From: Apus apus
Taxonomy: Eukaryota > Chordata > Aves > Apodiformes > Apodidae
Assembly (NCBI RefSeq): GCF_020740795.1
Contig: NC_067285.1
Location: forward strand, 109,455,652-109,519,651
DNA: 64,000 nt
Direction: 5' to 3'
Shown: one piece after another, positions 47,073-58,879 of the stretch
How the letters are laid out: each line of letters begins with the position of its first letter
How positions within the stretch are numbered: the stretch's first letter is position 1
Notes under the pieces: generated by a model
What the model saw: only the letters and a program-made list of their open reading frames with translations
Databases searched by the model: none
What the model was told of the DNA's origin: nothing
Position numbers and translations under genes: made by a program

Positions 47073-47085
47073 TGGGCAATGGTCA
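47073..47085. promoter_or_regulatory. FABP1: DR1-type nuclear receptor site (PPAR/RXR or HNF4) upstream of FABP1
   Basis: TGGGCA-A-TGGTCA (plus strand) is two AGGTCA-like half sites (4/6 and 5/6) spaced by one base, about 85 bp upstream of the TATA box. Mammalian FABP1 is controlled by a proximal DR1 PPRE. A half HNF1-like GTTAAT (minus strand, in TGTTAATATTTGAAC) lies nearby at about 47,052-47,066. Confidence 0.45.
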
Positions 47086-47089
47086 GTGA

Positions 47090-49829
47090 TAAATTTCTCT
47101 TCATTTTACAAATCTCCGTTTACAACGTGGGGGGCTGGGAAAATCCTGTAAACCCATTTTATGGAGGTAGCAACGTGGCATCCGTAATCAAATGATAAAA
47201 ATACAGTTGTGCAAAGAGATTAATGATCAGAGGAACAAGCCAAGTTCTCTCATCAGCTTGAAGTCTGGAAGCACTTATCTGGAAGAGGAGAAATTGGTGA
47301 AAGATAATGGTGTTTCCTGGAGCTGACACCTGTGGGGTTTCTCCTCATTGGGGTGTTCAGGCTGGGTTTTTAGCACTGGAATGAAGAGTGGTGGTTGTGC
47401 TCTGCCAGGGACTGACTTGCTCCCTCCTTCAGGTGCCCTGTGGTCCTCTGTAAGGGTGGGTTTTGGTGTAACCCAGATGTAGTAGTAGTCACAAAATCAT
47501 CATTGTCCCCTGAGGAAAAACCACAACTCCAAATGAAATCCTGACCTTGAAGCTGAAGCCTGGGTCCATCCTGAAGACTGTAGTTTAATTCAGACTCCAT
47601 CACTTGCCTCCAGAAAGGGGTTTCATGGGGTTAAATGTGCTGGTGCCACTAGGGGTCAACCAAAGCTATTGCCAGGAGTCACTGCTGAATCCCCCTTCCT
47701 TTCCTTTCCCCAGAGGAGCCACCATCACTCAGGCACTGAAGGAACATCCCGGCCCTTGGAGCTGCACCTCTTCCAGATGCCACATCAGAAGCAGGGGCAG
47801 TGGTAGGCCCCAAGCTGAGCCAAATTCCTCCCTTCAAGGCAGGACTCAAGGCTGGACTCCTGTCCCATTGTGGTCCCCTTGGCCCAGTGTCCTGGGCTGC
47901 TCCATCCATCCTCTGGGTCTGGACTCAATCTCAGCTTCTTGCTCCCATCTCATCCTCTGCCCCAGTGAATTCCTCCTCCCTCCCAAAGTCACCAGCTTTT
48001 TCCCTTTTTTCACTCACATGCCTTCTCCTCTTTGTGATTCTTCCATCCTTCCTTCCCCTACCATCTTTAGCCTTTTTTAAAGGGAAATCACTGATAGGTG
48101 TGAAAAAATCCATCTCCTTCCAATCTGGAGATGCAGCTCCTGTCCTGCTCCTGTAGGCTCATCCCAGGACTGCTTCCCAGTTCTGCTCCCTGCACAGCAG
48201 TGGTGCACCCTGACACTGCCCAGGCTCCACTCAGCCTCAGCTTGTGCTTAATCAGTACAAGCAAGGTCTGCCTGCAAGGCAGGAGAGGGAAAACCTCTGT
48301 CCTTCAGTGGCTGAAGTTGGCTGGGAGTGTCCACGGGGGACATCACCCCTCTGCATCAAGGCAGGGGCAGGGAGTGTTCAGAGGGGGCTGATGGGGAGGT
48401 TGATTCATCACTTTCTCCAGCTTTTCAGCTTTCCCCCCCCCTTTTATCCTGGGTTTCCCAACAGAAGTGATGTCATCTTAACAATTGCATGTCATTTTTT
48501 CCCCTGCCCTGGGTGTCACATGAGGCTACGTGGCCACATATCCCTTTTCAGTGTCTGCTTCATGGGGACAGTGCTGAGTGACCCCACTGGCCAGGTCTTG
48601 GCAGCAGCTGGAGCTGGCAGGTCTCTGCATCCCACTAGATAATGTTCTCCAGCCATGGGCCAACTGGAAGCACGTGTCTCCCATGCAGTAATACTGTGGA
48701 CCTTTGGCTGCTCCTACAGGCAATTTGGGTCCCTTCTCTCTGCAGGATGAGTAGAGTCCCACTTGGAAAAACACCTGAATATTTTTCTGTCATCTGACTC
48801 ATTTCAGAGCCCAGTGCTCCTGACGCACCATGGGGTGGTGATGACCATGGGAAAGCTCCAGCTCTGCATGGTTCATTTTCCCTCTGCCATCATCAACTGG
48901 AGCAGCCTGGAGTTGTGGTTTTCAGTAATTTTTCAGGCACTTCTGGACCAGCCACATCTGACCACGTCCCATTGCCAAGGGGATGCCCAGTTCTCACCCA
49001 TTTCCATGTGCAGAGTAAGGAGAAAGGGTGGCTGCAAAGTCAGGAGGGAGAGACCTTTCTCAGGTAACCTCAGCCACTTGCAGTGCAATGAGCACCTCTG
49101 AATTAAAGTCAAGATGAGCAGAAGGAGAGAAATGAGAGAAATACATCCTGAGTAGTGTCCCAGGGCTGTCTATCCCCCTCCAGCTTCTCCAGAAGCAGCC
49201 TATATGATTAGGGCACTGGTAAACATTTCGTATTAGCCAAGATGAAACCAATGTAAGTGCTTGAAGGAGCACCTGGTGTTTTCCCTCACCCCCCATCTCA
49301 GCCACTGCAGACTTCCCAGGACCACAATCTCCATACAAGCTTGAAATTAACTAGAATCACCAGCTAATGAGACCTGAACCTAAGATAGGATTCAGAAAAG
49401 CCCATCAGGTTTTGTCCCACAAAACTGTAAATGGTTATCATGCCTAATCTGGGCAGCTGAAGCATTTAGAAAAGCACCAGAAATGGGGTGAGAACCACCC
49501 CTGGGCAGGCCAGGCTTGAAAGATCTGGATATCACCCACCAAATGTTGAAAGGAGAATGTAATTGTTCAGGAGTCTTTTAGTAGTTGGCAGAAATGTGCA
49601 ACTCGTGAGATAATTTACCCACTTTGGACCCAAGTAGTTTTCTGTGGGTATCTTCTCCTCTTCTCACTTGCTGTGGATAGAAATGATATATCTGTTCTCC
49701 CAGCTCCCATACACTGGATAAATGTGAACTCTGGATCACCATGGGCAGGTTTGGCAATGCAACCCACCGATTTTTGTCCAGTTATCAAAAATAAAAGCTC
49801 TCTGTTTTGTCTGCAATTATTTCTTCCAC
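47090..49829. other. FABP1-THNSL2 spacer, left part
   Basis: 2.7 kb upstream of FABP1 with no supported exon. Pyrimidine-rich stretches occur around 47,990-48,070 and 48,428-48,445. Long open frames here lack homology, splice context or start context. Confidence 0.6.
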
Positions 49830-50055
49830 CTCAACATATGGAACAACTTCTTTACTGTGAGGGTTACAGAGCACTGGAACAGGCTGCCCAGAGAGGCTGA
49901 GGAGTCTCCTTCTCTGGAGAATTTCAAGGCCTGTCTGGTTTCCTTTCTGAGTGATCTGTCCTAGTTTTTTTTGGTCCTGCTCTGACAGGGTTTGGACTCG
50001 AAGATCTTTGGAGGTCCCTTCCAACCCCTAATATTTTGTGATTCTGTGATTTTCT
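49830..50055 (+). mobile_element. CR1 LINE 3' fragment
   Basis: It contains 'TTACAGAGCACTGGAACAGG', 'AGTCTCCTTCTCTGGAGA', 'GGTCCCTTCCAACCCCTAA' and the tail GTGATTCTGTGATT. It is in plus orientation and ends about 35 bp before the oppositely oriented CR1 that follows. Confidence 0.9.
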
Positions 50056-50090
50056 GGACTTCTGTTCTTTCATTTCCCCTAGTAAAGAAT

Positions 50091-51806
50091 AATAGAATCA
50101 TTGAATCATTAAGGTTGGAAGGGACCTTAAAGATCATCAAGTTCCAACCCCCTGCCATGAGCAGGGAACCCCACCACTAGATCAGGCTGCACAAAACCTC
50201 ATCCAACCTGGTCTTAAAAACCTCCAGGGATGGGGCATCAACAACCTCCCTGGGCAACCTATTCCAGCTCCTCATCACCCTTATAGGGAAGAATTTCTTC
50301 CTAATATCTAACGTAAATCTTCCCTCTCTCAGTTTAAAACCATTACCCCTTGTCCTATCCCTACCCTCTCTGATGAAAAGCCCCTCCCCAGCTTTCCTGT
50401 ATCCCCTTTCAAGCACTGGAAGGTGCTCTAAGGTCTCTCCAGAGCCTTCTCTTCTCTAGTTTGAACAGCCCTAACTCCCTCAGCCTGTCTTCATAGCAGA
50501 GCTGCTCCAGGCCTTTAATCACCTTGGTGGCCCTTCTCTGGACCCTCTCCAACAGGTCTGTACCTTTCTTGTGCTGAGGGCCCCAGAGCTGTACACAGTA
50601 TTCCAGGTGGGGTCTCACCAGAGCAGAGCAGAGGGGCAGAATCCCCTCCCTGGCCCTGCTGGCCACACTTCTTTTGATGCAGCCCAGGACACAACTGGCT
50701 CTCTGGGCTCCAGCACACACTGGTGGCTCATGTCAAGCTTCTCATCAACTACCACCCCCAAGTCCTTCTCCTCAGCACTGCTCTCCAGCCATTCTCCCCC
50801 AGCCTGTATTTGTGCCTGGGGTTGTGCTGACCCAGGTGCAGGATCCTGCACTTGGCCTTGTTGAACTTCATGAGGTTGGCACTGGCCCACCTCTCCAGCC
50901 TGTCAAGGTCCCTCTGGATGGCATCCCTTCCCTCTAGGGTGTCAACCACACCACACAGCTTGGTATCATCAGCAAACTTGCTGTGGATACACCCAATCCC
51001 ACTGTCCGTATCTCCAACAAAGATGTTAAAAAGCACTGGTCCAAATACTGACCCCTGAGGGACACCACTCATCACCTTCCTCCATTTGGACATTGAGCCA
51101 TTGACCACGACTCTCTGGGTGTGGCCATCCAGCCAATCTCTTATCCACTGAGTGGTCCATCTGTCAAATCCATGTCTTGTCAGTTTGGAGATCAGGATGT
51201 CATGTGGGACAGTGTCAAACACCTTGCACAAATCTGGGTAGATGACATCAGTTGTTCTACCCCCATCCACCAGCTCTGTAGCCTTGTTGTAGAAGGCCAC
51301 CAGATTGGTCAGGCATGACTTGCCCTTAGTGAAACTATGTTGGCTGTCACAAATCACCTCTTTATTTTCCATGTGCCTTAGCAGACTTTCCAGGAAGATC
51401 TGCTCCATGACCTTTCCAGGCACAGAGGTGAGAATGACCGGCCTGTAGTTCCCCAGCTCTTCTTTTTCCCCCTTTTTAAATCCACGGGTTATTTTCCTTT
51501 TTTTCCAATCAGCAGGAACCTCACCAGACTGCCATGACCTCTCAAATATGATGGACAGAGGCTCAGCAATCACATCTACCAGCTCCTTCAGGACCTGTGG
51601 GTGAATCCCATCAGGTCCCATAGATTTATGCACCTTCAGGTTCTTTAGATGGTCATGAACCTGCTCTACACCTATGGTGGGGGGTAATTCATTCTCCCAG
51701 TCCCTGCTTTCACCTTCCGTGGCCTTTGTGCTGAGGTTGGAGCACTTGCCAGAGATGACTGAAGCAAAGAAGTAATTGAGGAATTCAGCCTTCTCAATAT
51801 CCTGTG
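50091..51806 (-). mobile_element. CR1 LINE, about 1.7 kb, with much of the reverse-transcriptase frame
   Basis: The longest CR1 copy here. The 3' end at the left has TAGAATCATTGAATCATTAAGG. On the minus strand a frame of about 350 element-derived codons (about 51,806-50,749) holds the whole RT palm: [35 protein letters not shown], the [16 protein letters not shown] block (motif A, normally YLDFxKAFDxVPH), [15 protein letters not shown] and FADDTKLCG. The C-terminal ~200 codons follow in other frames, so there are a few frame changes. The endonuclease domain is absent, so the copy is 5'-truncated and cannot be autonomous. An A-rich run borders the 5' edge at 51,833-51,865. Confidence 0.95.
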
Positions 51807-52394
51807 TTGAAATACATAAAATTCTTATTAAAAACAACAAAAAAAAAAAAGAAGAAAAAAAAGAAGCAGCCCTTAGTGACTGAAATTTGGCCAGGGTAAT
51901 TATTATCCAGCCAGGCCTGCTGAGCAAACAGCAGGTGAGATAAACTTAATCTCAGTAGCAAAGTTCAGAATACTTGTACATCTCCCCACCAGAATACAGA
52001 ATCTTTTAAAACATGGCATCACTTTAACTTTCCAGGCCAAGAAAATGCACCTGATTTGCATGAACACAAGGCCAAGTCAGTTGGCCATTTGATTGAAACT
52101 AAATCCATGCCCTAAAACCTGGACCTGGTTTATAGGAAGAGAAAAGGCAGGGATCATTTTCAGAAATTATTGAGGAGGCTAGTTCTTGTGGGAAGCCAGC
52201 AGGTGCTTCTGTGTTTAAATTGCTTTGAAAATAAAGTGTAGGATCTTAGAAGCTTGTCAGAAAAAAGACACAGGTGTCTCACTGCTGCTTTTTGCACCTG
52301 AGTCAAAGAGATGGACAAGCAAGACTTCTCAGCTTCTTGCTAGCCCTGGAGATATCTGAGCTCTCTGTGTCCCAAGGTGATGAATTGGAGAAAA

Positions 52395-52450
52395 GTTGGT
52401 TGGGAGGGACCTCTGAAGGTTTCTGGTTCAACCTCCTGGTCAAAACAAGA
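52395..52450 (-). mobile_element. Possible CR1 LINE 3' scrap
   Basis: GTTGGGAGGGACCTCTGAAG followed by TTCTGGTTCAACCTCCTGGTC resembles the CR1 block TTGGAAGGGACCTCTGGAGATC...TCCAACCCCCTGCTC. No CATAGAAT end is visible. Confidence 0.5.
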
Positions 52451-53127
52451 ACATCACCAGATCAGCTCAGCCATGGTTTTGGCCAAATCTCAAAGGCCAC
52501 TGCCTCTGCCTCTCTTGGTACCAAACCTGGGTCTGCACCTCTGTCCTGGTTATTCAAACCAGGACGACCACCCACCTCTTGGAAGAAGAGGTGCTCACCT
52601 CAAACCTCCCAAGGTGCAATTTGTGATGGGTACCTCATGTTGTAACATCTGCAATAAAAAAATAATGGCCCCATCATCTCTGTTTCTGCCTGTGGAGCAG
52701 CTGCAGCCTGTTGCCACCTTTTTTCAACCCATCCCTGAGATTGCCTGTCCCAGCTCCCAGCTTCACTCCATGTCTGCTGGGGCACAGGGAAATCACCTGC
52801 CTACATGTGCTGCTTCTTTGGACCTTATGGTGGGAAATGGGATTTGGAGTCTCAGGGCTCCTGCAGCAAAAATCCTTCTCTGTCTCCTCCAGACTGAACT
52901 AAAACTTTGAATAAAGCTCTGAACTCTGAAGAGGACTTTACACTCAGAGCACTGTGTCAGGAAAGGCACTTTGCTGTAGGCTGGGATGGGGTACCTGGCA
53001 GCCTTGTGGAGGTCTGGGAATGTCTTCATGCACCTTACCTCTCTCTCCTCTCCTGCTCTTCTTATCTACCCCACCAGCAACTTCCCAGACTTGGTGAGGC
53101 CTTTGGTTTCACCTCAGTGCTTTGGGA

Positions 53128-53222
53128 ATCACAGAATGGTTTGAGTTGGAAGGGACCTTAAGGATGCCCTAGTTCCAAGCCTCCTGCATGGGCAGGGACA
53201 CCTCCCACTAGACCAGCTGGGA
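53128..53222 (-). mobile_element. CR1 LINE 3' fragment
   Basis: AATCACAGAATGGTTTGAGT, then the 'TTGGAAGGGACCTTAAGGAT' block and 'GGACACCTCCCACTAGACCA'. About 95 bp is left. Confidence 0.88.
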
Positions 53223-55068
53223 CTGGGCTCTATGCCAGGAGTTTCTTAGCTCAAATGTGAAAGGCTACAAGCCTGGGCTTTTGCTGATTCAGTCATGGAT
53301 TTCTCCAGTGCAGGTCCAGTTGGACACCCCAAAAACCCTAGCCAGTTTTTAAAGAGCTTGGTCACAAGTCTGCCAATCACAGATCCCCAGGTGGGCTTCC
53401 CTCTGTGTCAAGGTGTCCCATATTATTGCTTGGGCCATCCCTATTTCTGCTGTGCTTGTGCCTGGAACTTGGTTTGCTGCCCAGTTTTCACATCTTTGGT
53501 CTAATTATTTTTAACCTTGAGGAACAAAGGTTTCTTCAGCATGCCACATGGCTGCACTGCTTTGAAATTTGGATGGGATGGGAAAAGATGCTGCTGCTGC
53601 CATCAACACTCTGTTCCTCCTGGTTTCCACCAAGTTTTCATTGCGCTGAGTTACCAAGACAGCACTGAGATTAAATAAGGCACCTTTCCCAGCTTTTTCT
53701 CTTTTTAAAATGTCTGTGGCAGTCTGCTGGGCTACGACAACTCCAAGCTGTGATTTCCAAGCTGTAGACGTGCCAGTGCCAGCTCACATTGGTTTAGATT
53801 AGATATGCCATTATCAGAGCCCTGATAAGACAGCCCAAAGCAGCAGCTCATACAGAGCTCAGCTGCTTGAGAAATCTTCCTGTTCATGCCAAAATTCAGC
53901 CCACGGCAGCTCTCGGCCCTTCTCATCTTATTACAAAGGTCCCAAAGGGAGCAAAGGCTGAGGATTGCTTCTCCAAGGTCAAGGCAGCAGTTTGCCTGAT
54001 AGCATGAGACCTATCACTGCCTTAGCCTTGCTTGCCAGTGATCACCTGAGGAGCAGAGCTTGCAGAAGAGCTGGCCTTGGCTGTTGGGGTCTTGCTTTCT
54101 TGAGGAACAAAGCTGCCGGGCCACTCACCTCCAACTCTCTTGCCTCAGACACCTGTGGTGAAGAGCTGCTGCCTCTCTCCGAGCTCATGGTCCCCTGCTC
54201 ATGCTCTCAGAGAGCATCTGTTGCTCTGGCAGCTTGGCCTTTGGTGGGATGAGGCTGTCCTCCATCCCACTGCACACCTTATGGAGTCAGGGGACAAGGG
54301 CTCAAATAGGTGCTTGTTGCTTATGGAGACAGTTTGTGCCAGGGCAGGGAAAAAAATGCTGGGAGAGAAATGGAGTCTTTAGCTGTTAATGTTCCTGAGT
54401 GAAAAAGGTGTGGAAGAGGCCCCCAAAGCAGAGCCATTGATCATTTAACCAATGCAAATACATTTCACTTCAGCCAACCACACCTCTGCAGAGCAGATGT
54501 CTCCATCTCATCCAGGCACAAAGAGCCCCTGAGTCACAGTGGGGATAAGCAAACCTTTCACTGACCAAGCAGAGATTTGTGTGTTGGGATGCAAAGAGCA
54601 GCAGTCTCCAAGTGCCTACAGGGGGTCAGATGAACTCTAGTCCTGGAAGGACATCTGGCTGTCGCTCTGGGCCTGTGCTCAACTCACCTGCTGGCCTGCA
54701 GTCTCCTCAGTCTTGATGTATCAAGCACAGTGGCTCACTTGTAGACAGCTCACAGTGGGTTGTCAAAGAGAGGTACCCAGGCCCACGCAGGTATGAGGAG
54801 GAGCCTGTGTGCCCTACAATTTGCATGTGAGTCCTGATGTACAACTCACCTCACCACACACATGCACTATATGTGGTGCCCTGAAATGGCTTTTCATAAA
54901 TGTAATAACATTTCCAAAGCAACTCACTTGGTGTCCCACACCCATGATATCTAACAGAGTCTGGAGTGACCATCACTCTGGTGTCTTCACCACTCCAGAG
55001 TGATTACGCAGATGTGCTGAAGAGCACGCTGTGCTGAAGAGCAGTGTTCCTGTCTCTCTCTGAGCCAA

Positions 55069-55265
55069 ATGGATTGGGTTGGAAGGGATCATCTAGTTCC
55101 AACCCTTCAGCATGGACACAGATGCCTCCCACTAGACCAGGCTGCTCCAGGCCCCATCCAACCTGGCCTTGAACACCTCCAGGGATGGGGATTCCACAAC
55201 TTTTCTGGGCAACCTGTTCCAGTGTTTCACCACCCTCACAGTAAAGAATTTTTTCCTAATATATA
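55069..55265 (-). mobile_element. CR1 LINE 3' fragment
   Basis: It starts within 'GGGTTGGAAGGGATCATCTA' and runs through 'CACCTCCAGGGATGGGGATT' and 'CAACCTGTTCCAGTGTTTCA' to 'AAGAATTTTTTCCTAATATA'. The terminal CATAGAAT units are missing. Confidence 0.9.
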
Positions 55266-55617
55266 GCCACAATTTCTGTGTAAAATAAATTAAAGTCCAA
55301 ACAAAAGCCCCTAAGACAACGTTCCTTAGCAGGTGGTGCTCCTTGGCCAGGGAAAGCAGTGACACAAACCAGGTGCTGAGGCACGATGCTGCTGCGAGGA
55401 GGGCAGTGAGAGGTTGCAGGGTTTGAGAGCACCTGAGTTTTCACCAGGTTCGTGGCCAGGGAGGTGCTCCATGGGAAATTACCACAGTGCCAGCAAGGCC
55501 AGAGCTGTGGACAAAGTCCAGGGTTGCCTCTGTGCATGCCCTGCTTGGTGCTGCTGCCAAGCTTGCTACAGTCAAAGCACCTTCCTGAGCACGGGTATCC
55601 CTGGTGTGTACATGGTG

Positions 55618-55690
55618 GAGTGCACAGAGGCTGAGTGGCTTTCCCAAAGTCACCTGGAGAAACTAATAAAGCCAATATGCTGTAACTGCT
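55618..55690 (-). repeat. Possible MIR SINE fragment
   Basis: GCACAGAGGCTGAGTGGCTTTCCCAAAGTCACCTGG follows the reverse complement of the MIR core (cacagagaggttaagtaacttgcccaaggtcacacagc) in order and spacing. It is diverged but more convincing than the other MIR-like scraps here. Confidence 0.5.
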
Positions 55691-57222
55691 CAGCCTCCAC
55701 AGCATCTTCCTTTTCAAGTACATATTGAGTGGCCACAGAGCCCATATCCTGTGGGACTGCAGATTTTGAGATAAAATCTGGCCCTGGGGTTTAATGTAAT
55801 CTTGGGTGTAGTAGGACCAGGTAACAGAGTCCTCAACGTCCCACCGTGGGAGCCAGCATTGCACAATCCCAGCCTTGCACTCCTTCTCTGCTCTGCTTTT
55901 ACGAGTAGGTCCTGCAGTTTGGCCTACAAGCCCCAAACCACAAGACGGGTGTCCTTCAACCTGCTGTGAAGCAGCTCGTGGTGAGGGAAGAGCAGGAAGA
56001 GCGCTGCACCCAGTCGCGGGGGAAGGGCTGATGTGCTGGCAGCTCCTTGCCCTGCAAAATCACCAGAGGTGGAAAAGTATGTGTGCACATTTGCAGGCCA
56101 GAAGATGTGTTCACACGTGGAAATCCTACCTCATGTCAGCTGTCAGACCTGCAATTTATAACAGATTTAGAAAGAGGGGAGAAGAGCCACGTTTGCTGTA
56201 ACAAAGGGGCAGCTTCATGCACTTGAATTCATTTACAACTGTACAGTTCAGCCTTACAGCTCCTTGATGTGAGGCTTGAACAAACTATCCTGGGTCTGCA
56301 TTTACCTGTGCAGGAGCAGACACTCTCTGCAAGCTTCCTACCCTTCTTCCTGCTGTGGGACCCTGAACCTCACTGACATGTGGGTTTGCCTCTGAGAAAG
56401 GCAGAACTAAAATAGCTTGATTTCTGGCCAAGACCTTAAAGTTTTTACCTGGATTTCCCCTGTTTTCTCTGTGAAAGTTCATGCTTCAGTGCATCAGAGG
56501 GGAGAAGGACACAAAACACCTTCATCCACCCCCAGGCAACAAGCTTGCTTATTTTTATTCAGATGCCATTACACGATTCCCACAAGGATGTAGGCTGCAT
56601 GGGGATGGAAGTGGCATTGCAAAACCCCAGACATCCTTATCACCCCTTACAGGACCTGCCTGGATCACTTACGGGTCTGAAAGCTTTTGTCTGTGTGAGG
56701 TTTGCAGATACCAGGCAGCTCATGGGCAGGGACCGACCCAGGAGACAAGAGGGAGATGTTTGTGCTTTCCAGGTTTATGTGATTTTTTAAAATGAAATTT
56801 GGCACGTTCTGATCCTGGTTGTCAGTTGGAGTATTTCCATCTCCCCCTTTCTGAGATTCTCCCTGGGGGTAAGTCCATCAGGCCCCCAGAGGAGGAGGGA
56901 CAGGGATGGAAAGAGGGTGATAAAGCCCCAGGATGGATCTCAGAAGACGGGATGAACACGAATAACCTCTTTCCTACTTCCATGGGCCGTTGTGTTGGCT
57001 CAGGCCACCCGCCTTCATAGCCTGGCATCCTCCTGCAGGACGTCGCCGCTCCAAAATGGGGCTTTTAGGAGAAGCTTTTGCTTGAAATCCCGGTGGGATG
57101 GCTGAGTGTCCGTAGCCCGAAAGGCGAAGGGACCCGTGCGAGGGTGGGAAAGGCTGGGCGCAAGCGGGTCCAGGCTGCCCCGAGGCAGAATTCCGGCATC
57201 TCCTCCGCCATGCAGGGCATTG

Positions 57223-57236
57223 CCGCCATCTAGTGA
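57223..57236 (-). promoter_or_regulatory. CTCF-like core site, reverse orientation
   Basis: CCGCCATCTAGTGA fits the reverse CTCF core (SYGCCMYCTRSTGG) at 13 of 14 positions. The same bases on the minus strand include CTAGATGGCGGC, a YY1-type motif. It sits in a CpG-enriched block about 3.5 kb upstream of the THNSL2 ATG. Confidence 0.45.
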
Positions 57237-58149
57237 CACGGGGACTGATGGTGGCCTGTGGTCCTCAGCGCTCCGAGGCTTGGGGATGCTCCAGGTATGG
57301 AAAGGAGACCCAAAGGCAGCGCCCTGCTTGTGCTTGGGACGTACAGAGGGGCCCGTTGATGGAGAGGACAGAAAGCTGCTCAGCAAAGGCGAAGCTGATG
57401 GTGTTGCTGTGCTTTCCTTCACGTGCTGCAATGCTGACCTGAACATTTTTTGGGGGAAAAATTTCCTTCTCACTGCTATGTGTGCTCTTCTGCTTCCCTG
57501 CACCTCACCAGGCTTTGGAATGCCTGTGGTGGGCGGAGAGTCAGAGGAAACTCTGTCTGGATAGATAAAAACTGGTGCAGTATGTGTTTAATTCCAAAAA
57601 ATAGTTGGAAAAGTCTCACAGCAGCCTGAGCTGGGGTTTGAAAGTACAGCTGACTTCTGACAGGTGGGTCCAAAGAGGATGTGCTACTCAGAACAGAGAA
57701 GGTCCACAGAGGAAGTGCAAAGCCCAGAAGGAACACAGAGGGACTGGCTAAGACCAGGTCAATTAAAAGTGAATTTTCCAGGTCTGTTGCTGCAGTGGAT
57801 AAGCCCAGGTGGCTGGGTGTGAAGCCACACAGGCATACTCCTCCTCTCCTTTCCTTCAAAATTCAAACTAACATGAAAGAAACTGCACTTTAAACATGAA
57901 CACATGGAGCTTGCAGGGCCAAGCACTGGAAAAGCCCAGTCAATAAATGGCACTGTCACCCCAGTGCATGTTCCAGGTACTTCCCATGTGCTCTGTGCTC
58001 ACCTATGGCTGCCACATAAGCAGCCTCTGCCATGACAGCATTGACTGGTTATCTCATTAGTGAGGACTATTACCACCAACAGGCCAGGGCACAGATACAG
58101 CTGCAGCAACAGTCTGGTGGCTGTTTCTGTCTGGAAGCACAGAGCAGCA

Positions 58150-58209
58150 AGTATTCTGCTATCACCCTTTTTTTTGTTTTGTTCTGTTTTGTTTTGTTTT
58201 GTTTTGCAG
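58150..58209 (+). repeat. (TTTTG)n simple repeat
   Basis: An imperfect pentanucleotide array with GTTTT units ends at TTTTGCAG, which looks like a splice acceptor but has no exon after it. Confidence 0.85.
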
Positions 58210-58324
58210 GGTTCCTGCATGCACCCTGGAGGGATGTAATGCTGACGGGATCATCAATCTCATTGTAAGCTCTTCAGTTAAAAAAAAACACATAAATGGG
58301 ATCAATCAGGGCCATTGAAGATGC

Positions 58325-58505
58325 TCAGGGGGCTGGAGCACCTCTGGAGACAGGCTGAGAGAGTTGGGGTTGTTCAGCCTGGAGAAGAGAAGGCTCCAGG
58401 GAGACCTTGGAGCACCTTCCAGTGCCTGAAGGGGCTCCAGCAAAGCTGGGGAGAGGCTTTTTACAAGGGCATGGAGTGAAGGACAACGGGTAACGGTGAC
58501 TTTTC
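58325..58505 (+). mobile_element. CR1 LINE internal fragment
   Basis: 'TTCAGCCTGGAGAAGAGAAG', 'GGAGCACCTTCCAGTGCCTG' and 'AAGGACAACGGGTAACGGT' are CR1 C-terminal coding blocks in plus orientation. Neither end of the element is present. Confidence 0.85.
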
Positions 58506-58879
58506 TCAAAGCTGCAGTTCCTTGCAGGTGTTAGAGAGGCAACATGTCAGGCCCTGGGGCAGACCCATCAGGGTCAGACCCTGGTGCTTTGGCAGGGGAT
58601 GTGACTCTCACTGCAGACAAGGGCTTCCTGACTCTCAGCCAGCTGTTATCAGCCATCCTTTGTACCTCTGCACCCTGCCTCCCCAGGCTGAAGTCCCCGT
58701 GCAGGCTCCAGCAGCACAAGCCGTGCTGCACCCTGGGTCCACGCAGCCACCATTCCCGTGCTGACCTTGCCCTTCCAAAACCACTCTTTATCAAACTAAA
58801 AAATAAGGATAGGGATGCATGGCCCCTCCCTGCAAAGAACAATGGAGGCTTTTTGCACAGCCCTGCACGTCACCCCCTC

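Larger units (their letters stand above)
51866..55060. other. Spacer with small CR1 remnants
   Basis: No exon is supported. CR1-like pieces occur at 52,395-52,450 and 53,128-53,222. The rest is unassigned. Confidence 0.6.
55266..58309. other. Spacer with a CpG-richer block
   Basis: A MIR-like piece lies at 55,618-55,690, and a CpG-enriched block at 57,035-57,400 carries a CTCF-like and YY1-like site. No exon can be supported. Confidence 0.55.

Noticed and set aside
47604-48080. A 158-codon plus-strand frame upstream of FABP1
   Set aside because: Proline/serine-rich translation of pyrimidine-rich spacer DNA. No homology or gene context.
57015-57564. Overlapping long frames on both strands (162 and 152 codons)
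   Set aside because: Both come from the low stop density of a CpG-rich block. Neither shows a known domain or splice signals.
58160-58212. Splice acceptor-like TTTTGTTTTGCAG before GGTTCC
   Set aside because: The pyrimidine tract is the (TTTTG)n repeat and no open exon with a donor follows.
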